A stretch of 64,000 nt of DNA from Chloroflexota bacterium (GCA_016219275.1 JACRBM010000058.1:62001-126000); one strand, 5' to 3'; shown: positions 25,343 to 34,196, numbered from the stretch's first letter. Made by a program: numbers and translations. The notes: generated by a model not told the origin, from the letters alone.

Positions 25343-25534
25343 ATGAATGAGATGAACAAGGCGCACGACAAACCAATTTCCAAAAAGAAACCTTACACCA
25401 AACCGCGTATGGTGTACAAACAAAAACTTGAAGCACGCGCGTCGGCATGTACTCCAATCGGTGTTGGTTACGGTAAAGCCACAACCGGCGGACCCTTTCA
25501 ACCTGGCTATCAATGCCAAAATCTCTTCAGTTGA
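25343..25534 (+). CDS. Candidate peptide precursor with KPYxKPxxVY leader motif and two Cys
   Basis: The 63-residue peptide has a basic, hydrophilic leader (KKKPYTKPRMVYKQKLEA, residues 14-31) and a short Gly-rich tail with Cys36 and Cys58 and the stretch TPIGVGYGKATTGG. The leader style, Tyr-x-Lys-Pro followed by a Tyr and a Leu-Glu-Ala, is common in small peptides next to radical SAM or PqqD genes (recalled, not searched). The first peptide at 13487 also has a basic leader with a Tyr-Glu-Pro-Pro. No signal peptide or membrane segment is seen. It is downstream of maturase 3 and has a strong ribosome site. Modification and cleavage site are not known. Confidence 0.62.
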   Translation: MNEMNKAHDKPISKKKPYTKPRMVYKQKLEARASACTPIGVGYGKATTGGPFQPGYQCQNLFS

Positions 25535-25625
25535 CCAACTCTCGCCAGTCGGACGCGTCGAAATAGATTGCGTATGACCACGGGAACGAACCCATCGCGC
25601 AACCAGCGCGATCGCTAAAGGGGTT

Positions 25626-26126
25626 GTGAGATTCTTGCTATCGGCTCGCTTGAGCGCGGCATTTTTGATTCTCGTCGCCATTCTCGCGTTGGCGTATGCG
25701 ATTCACGAATACCTGGCATCCAATCGTCCAAAGAACCCCCTCCCATCTTTCGTTATTCTCCGATGGTCAACGCGGCATGAAGTCAATACGTTGGGCTATG
25801 TCATCTATCGCGCGGAAAGCGCCACCGGTCCTTTTACGCAAATCAATCGTGAGCTTGTGCTTGCCGCCAACGATCCATATCTCGGCGGAACGTACACGTT
25901 TACCGACACTGAAACGATTGCCGGCGTGACTTATTATTATCAACTCGAAGATGTGGACTTGAATGGTGAACACACGCGGCAAGACCCGATTGCCGTTATC
26001 GCGCACGGGGCTAGCCCGACCATTTTTGGACATCCACTCCCCGAAATGATTCCGCTCATCGCGTTTTTGATCGCCGCCGTACTCTTGTTGCTTGGGACCA
26101 CGTTATGGATCACACGCGGAAAATAA
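25626..26126 (+). CDS. Membrane-anchored fibronectin-III-like protein
   Basis: The 166-residue protein has hydrophobic segments at both ends (about 7-26 and 143-162) and one Fn3-like domain between them. The domain has LRWSTRHEVNTLGYVIYRA and YTFTDTETIAGVTYYYQLEDVD, the W-x-T-x3-E-x-N-x2-G pattern of Fn3-type domains on exported proteins. It likely spans the membrane with the domain outside. AAAGGGG precedes GTG 25626. The stop overlaps the next start (TAATG), so it is translationally coupled to the C25 peptidase. A related domain is in the protein at 29209. Confidence 0.7.
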   Translation: MRFLLSARLSAAFLILVAILALAYAIHEYLASNRPKNPLPSFVILRWSTRHEVNTLGYVIYRAESATGPFTQINRELVLAANDPYLGGTYTFTDTETIAGVTYYYQLEDVDLNGEHTRQDPIAVIAHGASPTIFGHPLPEMIPLIAFLIAAVLLLLGTTLWITRGK

Positions 26127-29100
26127 TGTTCCAGAAACGGAGAAAGGAATGTAATACCAAAACCTGGATTGCCACCGCGTTCATTGGACTGGTTGGACTG
26201 GTTTCTCTCGTCTTATTGACAACTCAATCCACCTCGGCTCAAACCGAGATGAAGGATGGTTTGCGTCTCATTAAATCGGACACAAACAGCGTCGTCTTCG
26301 AGTTGTCGGTTCCAACTTATCAACTCGCGCGGCGAACCTTCAATGGCAATGCGTTCGACGCGCTGTCCGCGCCGGGAACACAGTCGAGTATGGATGTGCC
26401 GGGCAATCCCCAATTGCCGGTTCGCGGCGTCTTGATCGCGATTCCTCAGGGCGCGGACATTTCGGTCCGAGTGCTTTCGCAAGAGGCGGTCGAAATACCA
26501 GGTCGCTTGAACCTGTCGCCGATTCCAATGCCGCGCGTAGATCGCAAAGGATATGATACCAAGAGTTATAATTTCGTCGGTGAGGACTATCTACCCAACC
26601 GCCAATCCTATGCGCGAAACAGTTTCGAGCCGGCGTCCGTAGCGCAGGTTGGCTCGACCGGTTTTCTGCGGAGCCAGCGTTGGGCGCAAATCACCTTGTT
26701 CCCGTTTCAGTACAATGCCGCGCAGCAGCGCGTGCGTTGGTTCAAGCGAATGACGGTCGAAGTTCAATTTACTTTTCCGCATGGGCAGACGCGCCAAGCC
26801 CTGGGCGAATCGCGCGATGAAGGTGTCTTTGAACGCGTTCTGAAAAATCAATTCTTGAATTATTCCGCCGCGCGATCTTGGCGAATGCCGCGAACGCCAA
26901 TCGTTCAGTCAAAACGCGCGAGCGTCGCGTCGGGCGATTTCAAAATCGCGGTCAATCAGAACGGGATCTATCGTTTGACTTTTGCCGCGCTCACAGCGGC
27001 TGGCGTACCAGCGTCAGTTGATCCGCGCACCTTCAAGATAAAAAAGAATGACACGGAAATTCCGATCCAGGTCGCCAACGAATCTGCCGGCGTTTTCAAT
27101 TCGAGCGTCTATATTGATTTCTATGGACTTGGATTGAACACGGTCTATACGGACACGAATATTTATTGGTTGTCCTACGGCGGTTCGAACGGCGCGCGCA
27201 TGTCCACCCGCGATGCAACTCCCACCGCGTCGCCGCCGGCGACCAACACATTTCGAGATCGCTTGCGCATCGAAGAAAATCATTTTTACGTGGGCGACCG
27301 ACCGCACGGCAACGGTGATCACTGGTACTGGAATGTCGTGACGACCTATCCGGTCGCGAATCAATTTTTCATCCAATCGCCCTCCACGTACACGTTCACA
27401 TTGACCGATGCAAGCAATACCGGCGCAGCCACATTGCGGAGTAACGTCTTTGGCGCGGCGGGGAATGTGAATGATGCAGTTCCGCATCACGAGCAAATCT
27501 ACATCAATGGCATCCTGATCAAGGATGACCTCTGGACGGGCGACATTTCACGTCAAACGGAAACGATGTTCACTCAATCCTGGCTGATTTCCGGCACGAA
27601 TTCGATTTCGCTCACATTGCCGAACGATACCGGCTTGGGATACGACACGGTTTTCACGAATTGGTTTGAGCTGGACTATGACCATCAGTACGCCGCGCGC
27701 AATAATTATCTAGCGTTTGCGTCGGATGTGACTGGCACGGTTCAGCTCACGGTCACGAATTTTGCCGCCAGCAATGTGTCGCTCTACGATGTAACCAATC
27801 CTGGCACGGTCATCCGCCTGATGAATTTCTCGGTGAGCAATCTCGGAAGCAATTATGCGCTCGCGTTTTCCGACAACCTGGGATCGCCCGCTCAATACGT
27901 TGCGCTAACTGACCACGCCGTAAAATCACCCTTGAGCATCACGCGCGATGCTTCCACATCCGATTTGAGAAACACCATGAACGGCGCGGATGAAATCATC
28001 ATTGCGTCGGATGATTTCTACAGCGCCACCGCGCCGCTCGCGGCGTTGCGTTCCGCGCAAGGATTGCGCGTCTTGCGCGTCAACATGTCGGACGTGTACG
28101 ATGAATTCAGCGACGGGGTGTTCGATCCGACGGCGATCCGCGCTTTTCTCCGTTACGCGTACGCAAATTGGCAAGCGCCCGCGCCGGCATACGTTCTCCT
28201 CGTCGGTGATGGTACGATGAATTATCGCAACGATCAACCCAACAATCTTGGACCAGGGTTTACCTCTGTCGCTTATGAAGCAAACTATGTTCCACCTTAC
28301 CTCGATGCAGTGGATCGGTTCATCAATGAGACCGCAACCGATAACCGTTTCGTGAACCTGGTCGGCGATGATCTCACGCCCGACATGGCGATTGGGCGGC
28401 TACCCGTGCGGAGCGCGGCAGAAGCGCGCGCGGTGATCAGCAAGATCATCGCGTTGGAACAATCACCGCCGCCCGGCGATTGGCACACGACGATTGGCTT
28501 TGTCACCGACAATTATTATACGTCGAGTGGCGGTACGGATTTAGCCGGAAATTTTTATGCCACCGCGGATGGCATCCTTGCCAGTTTCATTCCGGCAACC
28601 TATACCGTGACGCGGGCGTATTATGACCCCGCGCCTAGTCCGCCAAACCCAGGTTATGCCTGGCACTATACATCGGTTGACGCTGCACGCGCCGCGATCG
28701 CGACGACATTGAACGCGGGTGGACGATTCATCAATTATTTTGGTCACGGTTCGCAGTTCCAATGGGCAGGCGAAAACCTGTTTGGAAATTCCGGCTCAAC
28801 GCTGAACCTGTTTGACACGATCAACAATGGCGGACGAACACCCATCATGCTTGAATTGACCTGCAAAACCGGGATGTTTCATCTTGCCGGCGTGACCACC
28901 CTGGCGGAAAGTTTTATCCGCGCGGACGGGCAAGGCGCGGTGGCGGTTTGGTCCTCGACCGGCTTGGGTGTCAACGATGGACACGATGTGCTTACCCAGG
29001 GTTTCTATGCGGCGATTTTTAACGGATCGGTGGAGACGATTGGTTTAGCGATCAATTCGAGCAAGACGAGTTTGGTGGCGATGGGCGGGCATTCCGATTT

Positions 29101-29194
29101 GGTGGACGAGTTCACTCTCTTCGGCGACCCAGCGAGCGCCGCGTTGGCGTTTACTCCCAGGTTAAAATTTTATTTTCCGTTGATCTCGCGTTGA
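26126..29194 (+). CDS. Gingipain-type cysteine peptidase (family C25) 1
   Basis: The 1022-residue exported protein has a signal peptide (hydrophobic about 16-33, cut after TSAQ), an N-terminal C25-propeptide-like region (about 35-250), a beta-rich middle and a C-terminal C25 catalytic domain (about 610-1010). The catalytic pair is visible: H874 in INYFGHGSQFQW and C913 in LELTCKTGMF. Gingipains cleave after Arg or Lys, and PorU, in the same family, acts as a sortase in type IX secretion; no other type IX genes are seen here. ATG 26126 overlaps the previous stop. The context with anchored surface proteins and modified peptides suggests processing at the cell surface, which is inference. Confidence 0.85.
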   Translation: MFQKRRKECNTKTWIATAFIGLVGLVSLVLLTTQSTSAQTEMKDGLRLIKSDTNSVVFELSVPTYQLARRTFNGNAFDALSAPGTQSSMDVPGNPQLPVRGVLIAIPQGADISVRVLSQEAVEIPGRLNLSPIPMPRVDRKGYDTKSYNFVGEDYLPNRQSYARNSFEPASVAQVGSTGFLRSQRWAQITLFPFQYNAAQQRVRWFKRMTVEVQFTFPHGQTRQALGESRDEGVFERVLKNQFLNYSAARSWRMPRTPIVQSKRASVASGDFKIAVNQNGIYRLTFAALTAAGVPASVDPRTFKIKKNDTEIPIQVANESAGVFNSSVYIDFYGLGLNTVYTDTNIYWLSYGGSNGARMSTRDATPTASPPATNTFRDRLRIEENHFYVGDRPHGNGDHWYWNVVTTYPVANQFFIQSPSTYTFTLTDASNTGAATLRSNVFGAAGNVNDAVPHHEQIYINGILIKDDLWTGDISRQTETMFTQSWLISGTNSISLTLPNDTGLGYDTVFTNWFELDYDHQYAARNNYLAFASDVTGTVQLTVTNFAASNVSLYDVTNPGTVIRLMNFSVSNLGSNYALAFSDNLGSPAQYVALTDHAVKSPLSITRDASTSDLRNTMNGADEIIIASDDFYSATAPLAALRSAQGLRVLRVNMSDVYDEFSDGVFDPTAIRAFLRYAYANWQAPAPAYVLLVGDGTMNYRNDQPNNLGPGFTSVAYEANYVPPYLDAVDRFINETATDNRFVNLVGDDLTPDMAIGRLPVRSAAEARAVISKIIALEQSPPPGDWHTTIGFVTDNYYTSSGGTDLAGNFYATADGILASFIPATYTVTRAYYDPAPSPPNPGYAWHYTSVDAARAAIATTLNAGGRFINYFGHGSQFQWAGENLFGNSGSTLNLFDTINNGGRTPIMLELTCKTGMFHLAGVTTLAESFIRADGQGAVAVWSSTGLGVNDGHDVLTQGFYAAIFNGSVETIGLAINSSKTSLVAMGGHSDLVDEFTLFGDPASAALAFTPRLKFYFPLISR

Positions 29195-29208
29195 ACCGAG
29201 TTGCGAAC

Positions 29209-30111
29209 ATGAGACTTTTGTATCATAAGTCAATTCTAGCTGGTCCGCGCGCCTGGAGTCGCGCGTTTACCTTGGGCATTACATTGTTGCTGACCGTGCT
29301 CGTCATGCAGAATCCGCCGGGCGTATTCGCCGATGTGACGATTGCATCCTTCGCTGCCCAGGGCGGCGCGGGGCAAATCAAACTTGTCTGGACAACGTCA
29401 TCCGAGCGCAAGAATTGGGGCTTTAACGTCGAGCGTTCGACCGATCAAAAAAATTGGCTGCATGTCGGGTCGAATCCAAGTACGAAAAGCCAATCGCCGT
29501 GCATTCAAAATGTGATGGGCGCATCGTATGAATTAACAGACGCGGGTCTGACCGCCGGCGTCCAGTACTATTATCGTTTGCAAACGTACGGTCAACCTTG
29601 CGGCGATACAAGCGCCTATTACGAACAAATCGTTTCGGCGGTGGTGAATGGACCTACGGCGACGCCGACGGCGAGCATCGCATCACCCGCCGCAACCGCG
29701 ACCACGCCTGGGATCGCAACACCAATCCCCAGCGCGACCGGGTTGCCTTTGCCAACCGTCACCCCAAGTCGCACGCCGGCAAACCCGATAGCCACATCAA
29801 GCAAAACACCCGCCAGACTTGCGGTTGCGCCAAGCCGAGCCACTCCAACGCCGGCGAATCAAAATGCGATGATACCATTCTCGCCGTCCGTTCAGCCATC
29901 GCCGGTGGTCGAGGCGCGCTTGGCGTCGCGCGAAGACCCTGCCGATAGCGAAGACCTGACCACACCGCCCGCGACGCAATCGAGGATGCTGGACTGGCGC
30001 GCTTTAGTTCGCGGCGGAGTCATTGGCGTGGCAGGGCTGCTCGGATTCGCGTCGTTTGTTTGTGGCGCGCTGGCATTTTTCTTGTTCGTCCGCCCGCATC
30101 TTTGGCGATGA
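29209..30111 (+). CDS. Anchored Fn3-like protein with Thr/Pro-rich stalk
   Basis: The 300-residue protein has a signal peptide (hydrophobic about 18-36), an Fn3-like domain (IKLVWTTSSERKNWGFNVERS, then YYYRLQTYGQPC), a long Thr/Pro/Ala-rich stalk with TPTPA runs, and a C-terminal membrane helix (near 270-292) with RPHLWR after it. The architecture is that of a cell-surface protein displayed on a stalk. TTG 29191 overlaps the stop of the preceding gene and could be the coupled start; ATG 29209 gives a cleaner signal peptide. Its stop overlaps the next start (ATGA). It is placed between two C25 peptidases, so it may be their partner or substrate. Confidence 0.68.
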   Translation: MRLLYHKSILAGPRAWSRAFTLGITLLLTVLVMQNPPGVFADVTIASFAAQGGAGQIKLVWTTSSERKNWGFNVERSTDQKNWLHVGSNPSTKSQSPCIQNVMGASYELTDAGLTAGVQYYYRLQTYGQPCGDTSAYYEQIVSAVVNGPTATPTASIASPAATATTPGIATPIPSATGLPLPTVTPSRTPANPIATSSKTPARLAVAPSRATPTPANQNAMIPFSPSVQPSPVVEARLASREDPADSEDLTTPPATQSRMLDWRALVRGGVIGVAGLLGFASFVCGALAFFLFVRPHLWR

Positions 30112-32243
30112 TTTTCCCCGCACGAATTTTTCTCCTCGCAACCTGGGTCTTTCTGCTGACGGCTTGCGCGTACTCTCCCGCGTCCATTTCTTCACCGCGT
30201 TACAAACTTTTCGTTTCGGAAGATGGTTTTCATCGCGTCTCCGGCGCGGCATTGCAAAGCGCCGGCGTAGATGTCGAAAAGATGGACGCGACAACCTTGC
30301 AACTTTATCGCGGCGACCGCGAGGTGGCGATTCGCGTACAGGGCGAAGGAAAGAACCTCGCGCTCGATTTCTATGGGCAAGCCAGCAATTCGCCGTACTC
30401 CGCGTACAACGTGTACTGGCTAACCTGGGGCGCGCAATCGGGCAAACGGATGCGCGAGATTGACTTGGCGGAATCCACCTCAGCACCGAGAACCATGTTC
30501 GATGCTTCGATTCGCCTCGCGCCCGCGCGTGTGTACGCGCCCCAGGTTGGCGCGACGAATTCGTCCTGGTTTTGGCAATTGCTCAATGCGCCGATGACGA
30601 CGACGATTCCGATCACCTTGCCGGGGGCGATGCCGGACCAAGCGCGTTTGCGTGTGAGCGTTCAGGGCAACAGCGACGATGCGGGCAAGCCCAATCATCA
30701 TCTGCGCGTATTTTTCAACGATATACCTGTCGCGGACGAAACATGGAGCGGACGGGCAAGCCATTCCTTCGCAGTAACGATTCCCGCTACGGTTGTGCGC
30801 GAGGGCGCGAACACGGTGCGCCTGGTCGCGCCCGGCGACACGCGCGCGATTGCGGATGTGGTTTTGCTCAGTTCGATTGAGATGTCGTACACGCGCCGCC
30901 TGATCGCTCAAAACGATGCCCTGGAATTCGGCGCAAGCCAGGGAACGCATCGCGTCGAAGGATTCAACGGCGAGGCGATTGAACTTTACGACATCACGGA
31001 CCCCGGTGAACCGCGCCGCGTCGCGAACGCTCACGTCGCGTCGGGCGCGCTCACTTTCGTTAGTGGAGATTCTGCGTCGCGCCGATGGCTCGCATTGAGT
31101 TCATCCGCGCCGCGATTTGCGCCGCACATCGCCCCGATGCCGCCGACAAATTTGCGTGCAATCGAAAACCAGGCGGATTACGTTATCATCACGCACGCTG
31201 CGCGCGATTTTGTGAACGCGTTGCAACCACTCGTGGAATGGCGCGCCAAGCGTGGATTGAGAGTGCGCGTCGTGACGACGAATGAAATCTACGATGAATT
31301 CAATTATGGCGCAGAGTCGCCAAATGTGCTGCGCGCGTTTCTCGATTTCACACAACGCGAATGGTCCAAGCCCGCGCCGCGTTTTGTGCTGTTGGTCGGC
31401 AAAGCGAGTTACGATTATCGCGATGTTCTCAACGCGCCGAACAAGAATCTTTTGCCGACCTTTCTCGTGGATACGCTCAACTCGGAAAAAAACGCGAGCG
31501 ATAATCAATTCGCCGCGACAAGCCAGGAAGACATTCGCCCAGCGTTTGCGATTGGACGCATTCCCGCCAAGACGCCCGACCAGGTTGCGCGCGTTGTGAG
31601 CAAGATCATTGCCTACGAATCCGGCGCACGCACGACAGATTGGCGCGCGCGCGCGATTTTTGTCGCGGACGACAAAGCGCCCGATTTTACGCTCATGTCC
31701 GACGCGCTCGCCGCGCGTTTGCCGGCGGGAATGCAAACGCGGAAAATCTATCTCGCAGGGCGAAGCGGCGACGTGAAAAGCGCGCGTGCGGATTTGATCG
31801 CGCAATGGAATGCCGGCGCGTCTCTGGTAACGTATGTCGGGCATGGCTCGGTTGACTTGTGGGCAACGGGTCCGCTATTCGGACCGATGTATCTCGGCGA
31901 AATCAGAAACGGCGAGCGACTGCCGATCCTTTTCACGCCGACATGCTTGGACGGATTTTTCTATCATCCGCTCAAGGATTCGCTCGCCGAGGAATTATTG
32001 TTCAAATCGGACGGTGGAATTATCGCGGGGATTGTGCCGACCGGGATTTCATTTTCGAGCGCGCAGAGCGAATTGATGCACGCGCTCTTTGGCGAATTGT
32101 TCGAGCGAGCCGCGCCGACACTGGGCGAGGGACTCACGCGGGCAAAGCAAAAACTCGATGCGGATTCGCCCGCGGTGCGCGAGGTGATCGAGACATTTGT
32201 CTTGCTGGGCGATCCCGCGCTCGCGTGGCGCGTGGGAGACTAG
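30108..32243 (+). CDS. Gingipain-type cysteine peptidase (family C25) 2, lipoprotein
   Basis: The 711-residue protein starts with a lipoprotein signal, WVFLLTAC, with the lipid-bearing Cys near residue 22, so it should be membrane-tethered. A beta-rich part leads to a C25 domain in which H579 (VTYVGHGSVDLW) and C613 (LFTPTCLDGFF) form the catalytic pair. It is shorter than the first C25 protein and lacks its long propeptide. ATG 30108 overlaps the stop of the Fn3 gene (ATGA); the frame is open farther upstream, but that would remove the lipobox from the N-terminus. It ends convergently with the minus-strand glycosidase, overlapping it by 4 bp. Confidence 0.84.
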   Translation: MIFPARIFLLATWVFLLTACAYSPASISSPRYKLFVSEDGFHRVSGAALQSAGVDVEKMDATTLQLYRGDREVAIRVQGEGKNLALDFYGQASNSPYSAYNVYWLTWGAQSGKRMREIDLAESTSAPRTMFDASIRLAPARVYAPQVGATNSSWFWQLLNAPMTTTIPITLPGAMPDQARLRVSVQGNSDDAGKPNHHLRVFFNDIPVADETWSGRASHSFAVTIPATVVREGANTVRLVAPGDTRAIADVVLLSSIEMSYTRRLIAQNDALEFGASQGTHRVEGFNGEAIELYDITDPGEPRRVANAHVASGALTFVSGDSASRRWLALSSSAPRFAPHIAPMPPTNLRAIENQADYVIITHAARDFVNALQPLVEWRAKRGLRVRVVTTNEIYDEFNYGAESPNVLRAFLDFTQREWSKPAPRFVLLVGKASYDYRDVLNAPNKNLLPTFLVDTLNSEKNASDNQFAATSQEDIRPAFAIGRIPAKTPDQVARVVSKIIAYESGARTTDWRARAIFVADDKAPDFTLMSDALAARLPAGMQTRKIYLAGRSGDVKSARADLIAQWNAGASLVTYVGHGSVDLWATGPLFGPMYLGEIRNGERLPILFTPTCLDGFFYHPLKDSLAEELLFKSDGGIIAGIVPTGISFSSAQSELMHALFGELFERAAPTLGEGLTRAKQKLDADSPAVREVIETFVLLGDPALAWRVGD

Positions 32244-33223
32244 CGCGCGCGATACATCATGCCCCAACTGGTCAAGGTGTTGCCTGAGAAATCCAGCAGC
32301 GGTGCGTGACATTCGGATTGTCCACCGGTCAATAACGGGTCGCTCGTGTCTACACGCGGCGCGAACCACGCATACCGCGTAACCATCGCGTCGTTATCCA
32401 ATTCGGCGATCAATTTCTGCGCGTCATTCATCGCGTCGGCTTGCGTCACTCCGAAGCACGCGCGATTATCCGGCACGGGGAACGCAAATTCGGTGATCCA
32501 AATCTCGGCGACGCCAAATTCAGTCGCGCGCGCCTTGTACCAATTGATCACTGCCTTGGCGTCGTTGTACGAGAATCCGTACCAATGCGCCGCCAATGCA
32601 TTAAAGCGCGGGGGCGTCCGATATGCCGCGATGTAAGCATTCCGAAATTCGATCAGCCAATTCAAATGTGCTTGCGATGGAACCGGCGCGACCAGTTTTT
32701 TGTTTGGGAACTGCGCTTCGATCTCACGCCAAAGTGGAACGGCTTGCGCGGGCGTCAAGCATGCCTGGTCGGGACACAGGTCGGGTTCGTTGAATCCGAG
32801 AATCCACTGCGAGTTGCCGCCGACCTGTTTGGTCTGCGCCCATTGGCTCGCGTCGCGGATCATCGGGATGCTCTCGAGCGCCGCGTTGCAAATTTTTGGA
32901 TTCATGCCCCAGTCGTACACCCACTTGGCGCGGACTGCTTGTGCGTCTTCACAGTACTGATACGTCCATGCCAACCCTTTCTTTTGCGATACGGCTGGCA
33001 AACTGATGTTTGTCATCGGCAGAAAAGATTTGTAAACGGTCTGTTTCGCCGCGTCCGCGCGTGCGATGATTGGTTTCGGCGGGACGGCATCGGCGTGAGT
33101 GGACAGTGCGGTCAATAACATGGCGAGAGTCAATAGCGCAAACGCCAAGCAGAATTTCGCATAACTTTTCCAGCGTGACGGTTCTGCTTGGTCGGCAGAT
33201 TGTTCCCGTGTCTCGTCAATCAT
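32240..33223 (-). CDS. GH128-like (Asl1-type) glycosidase with membrane anchor
   Basis: The 327-residue protein has a basic N-terminus, one hydrophobic segment (about 23-43) and a TIM-barrel of the Asl1/GH128 type: WVYDWGMNP, GFNEPDLCP with the acid/base Glu, HWYGF, and WITEFAFP with the nucleophile Glu. GH128 enzymes cleave beta-1,3-glucans. It should act outside the membrane. ATG 33223 follows GGAGAGG at a proper distance; a TTG six bases earlier is less likely. It is preceded on its strand by a cyclic-di-GMP-I riboswitch and two hairpins (33282-33490), so expression should depend on cyclic di-GMP. It may trim or release the exopolysaccharide. Confidence 0.8.
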   Translation of the reverse strand: MIDETREQSADQAEPSRWKSYAKFCLAFALLTLAMLLTALSTHADAVPPKPIIARADAAKQTVYKSFLPMTNISLPAVSQKKGLAWTYQYCEDAQAVRAKWVYDWGMNPKICNAALESIPMIRDASQWAQTKQVGGNSQWILGFNEPDLCPDQACLTPAQAVPLWREIEAQFPNKKLVAPVPSQAHLNWLIEFRNAYIAAYRTPPRFNALAAHWYGFSYNDAKAVINWYKARATEFGVAEIWITEFAFPVPDNRACFGVTQADAMNDAQKLIAELDNDAMVTRYAWFAPRVDTSDPLLTGGQSECHAPLLDFSGNTLTSWGMMYRAR

Positions 33224-33281
33224 CCCCAACCTCTCCAGTGCTCAGCGCGGTTTGCACGTCCGCGTAGATTTGTGCGCCAAC

Positions 33282-33311
33282 AAAAAATCCGCTCCGAGTA
33301 ACCGAAGCGGA
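33282..33311 (-). terminator. Second intrinsic terminator between riboswitch and glycosidase
   Basis: On the minus strand TCCGCT (complement of 33306-33311) pairs with AGCGGA (complement of 33288-33293), followed by TTTTTT. It lies downstream of the riboswitch and first terminator and before the gene, so transcription must pass two hairpins. Confidence 0.65.
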
Positions 33312-33346
33312 ATGGCAGAGGCGCGCGCGACGATTGGGATGCCCGC

Positions 33347-33383
33347 AAAAAAAATTGCCAGACCGATGAAATTGGTCTGGCAA
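33347..33383 (-). terminator. First intrinsic terminator after the riboswitch
   Basis: TTGCCAGACC and GGTCTGGCAA form a perfect 10-bp stem with a 9-base loop, followed on the minus strand by eight T. It sits just after the aptamer, as expected of an expression platform. Confidence 0.85.
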
Positions 33384-33399
33384 ATACACCGCGCGCCAA

Positions 33400-33490
33400 T
33401 CAGGGTCTCTTCGGTAACTCGGCGACCATGGTCGTTTGACTTTAGGCCCGTAGCTTTGCGTCTCCGGCTTTCGCCGGATTTGCCATTATC
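33400..33490 (-). promoter_or_regulatory. Cyclic-di-GMP-I (GEMM-I) riboswitch
   Basis: Read on the minus strand, the element has all main GEMM-I parts in order: GGCAAA, a CCGGC stem with a GAAA tetraloop, GACGCAAAGC, ACGGGCCTAAAG, a second stem around CCATGG, and GCCGAGTTACCGA, the tetraloop receptor side. The aptamer senses cyclic di-GMP (some members sense cGAMP). It lies in the leader of the GH128-like gene and is followed by two terminators, so ligand binding probably controls read-through. Whether the ligand turns it on or off cannot be read safely. The GGEEF cyclase at 16617 is a plausible source of ligand. Confidence 0.9.
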
Positions 33491-33517
33491 GGAGAATGGT
33501 TCTTAACGTTCGACCAG

Positions 33518-33546
33518 AGTCTACTCTATTTCATCGTTAGCCACAA
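33518..33546 (-). promoter_or_regulatory. Promoter of the riboswitch-glycosidase transcript
   Basis: On the minus strand TTGTGG (33541-33546) and TAGACT (33518-33523) are 17 bp apart, a sigma70-like pair about 30 bp upstream of the first conserved aptamer bases. Confidence 0.45.
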
Positions 33547-33578
33547 TGGGACTTTATTCCTGGGAAATAGTTTTCGTC

Positions 33579-33614
33579 ACAAAAACCTCTCGCATCCATC
33601 GCTGGCGAGAGGTT
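33579..33614 (-). terminator. Terminator of the MoaD/ThiS-like genes
   Basis: AACCTCTCGC (33584-33593) pairs perfectly with GCGAGAGGTT (33605-33614). On the minus strand the stem is followed by TTTTTG, just after the end of the 33622 gene. Confidence 0.75.
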
Positions 33615-33621
33615 TGGTTTT

Positions 33622-33903
33622 TCACGCGGCGCCGATGCTGGGTCGCATCAGAATCACTTCGTCGCCCTCGCGAATCGGCGCGCGCAAGCCGCCGAGCAAT
33701 TTCGCGGCGCGCCCGTTGATCAGGACGCCGGAGCGAAACACGAATTGATCGTGCGTGTCCAGCACGATGTCACGCACAGCATACTGCGCAAAGAGCGCGT
33801 TCAAAAGTTCGCCCAGCGATTCGCCCTCGAACGCGAACGACGTGTGATAGACGCGCACGCGTTCCCAAATCAACCCGGTGAACTTGACGCTTACGTGTGT
33901 CAT
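33622..33903 (-). CDS. MoaD/ThiS-like beta-grasp protein 1
   Basis: The 93-residue protein has the ubiquitin-like pattern of small sulfur carriers: VSVKFTG at the start, a LGELLNALFAQY helix, VLINGRAAKLLGG and EGDEVILMRP near the end. True MoaD and ThiS end in Gly-Gly; this one ends in PSIGAA, so activation as a sulfur carrier is doubtful. It is the second gene of a minus-strand pair with the paralogue at 33918, divergent from a tungsten-enzyme-type radical SAM maturase. AAGAGA precedes the ATG. A terminator follows. Confidence 0.7.
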   Translation of the reverse strand: MTHVSVKFTGLIWERVRVYHTSFAFEGESLGELLNALFAQYAVRDIVLDTHDQFVFRSGVLINGRAAKLLGGLRAPIREGDEVILMRPSIGAA

Positions 33904-33917
33904 CGGTCTCTTGAAAA

Positions 33918-34196
33918 CTACATCAGCACGAATGGACGAACCAGGACAACCTCGTCGCCGTTGTGAATCGGGATCGCCAGGTCGCCCATCGTCTCGGAGA
34001 ATTTTCCATTCACGATGACACGCGACCAGGGAATGATCTTGTCGTGCTCATCGAGTAGGAGATCGCGCACACGATGTTGGACGAAGAACGCGTTTAGCAA
34101 GTCGCCCAGATTGCGTCCCTCGAAGGCAAACCCCATTTGATATGTGTTCACCCGCGACCACACTTCGCCGGTGAATTTGAGCGTGACTTGAGTCAT
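33918..34196 (-). CDS. MoaD/ThiS-like beta-grasp protein 2
   Basis: The 92-residue paralogue of the 33622 product has VTLKFTGEVW, LGDLLNAFFVQ, VIVNGKFSETMGD and NGDEVVLVRP. Its C-terminus is FVLM, again without Gly-Gly. Small MoaD-like proteins accompany aldehyde ferredoxin oxidoreductase genes, in pterin or tungsten cofactor handling. ATG 34196 follows GGAG; the TTG six bases upstream is less likely. The gap of 14 bp to the next gene indicates one transcript. Confidence 0.7.
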   Translation of the reverse strand: MTQVTLKFTGEVWSRVNTYQMGFAFEGRNLGDLLNAFFVQHRVRDLLLDEHDKIIPWSRVIVNGKFSETMGDLAIPIHNGDEVVLVRPFVLM

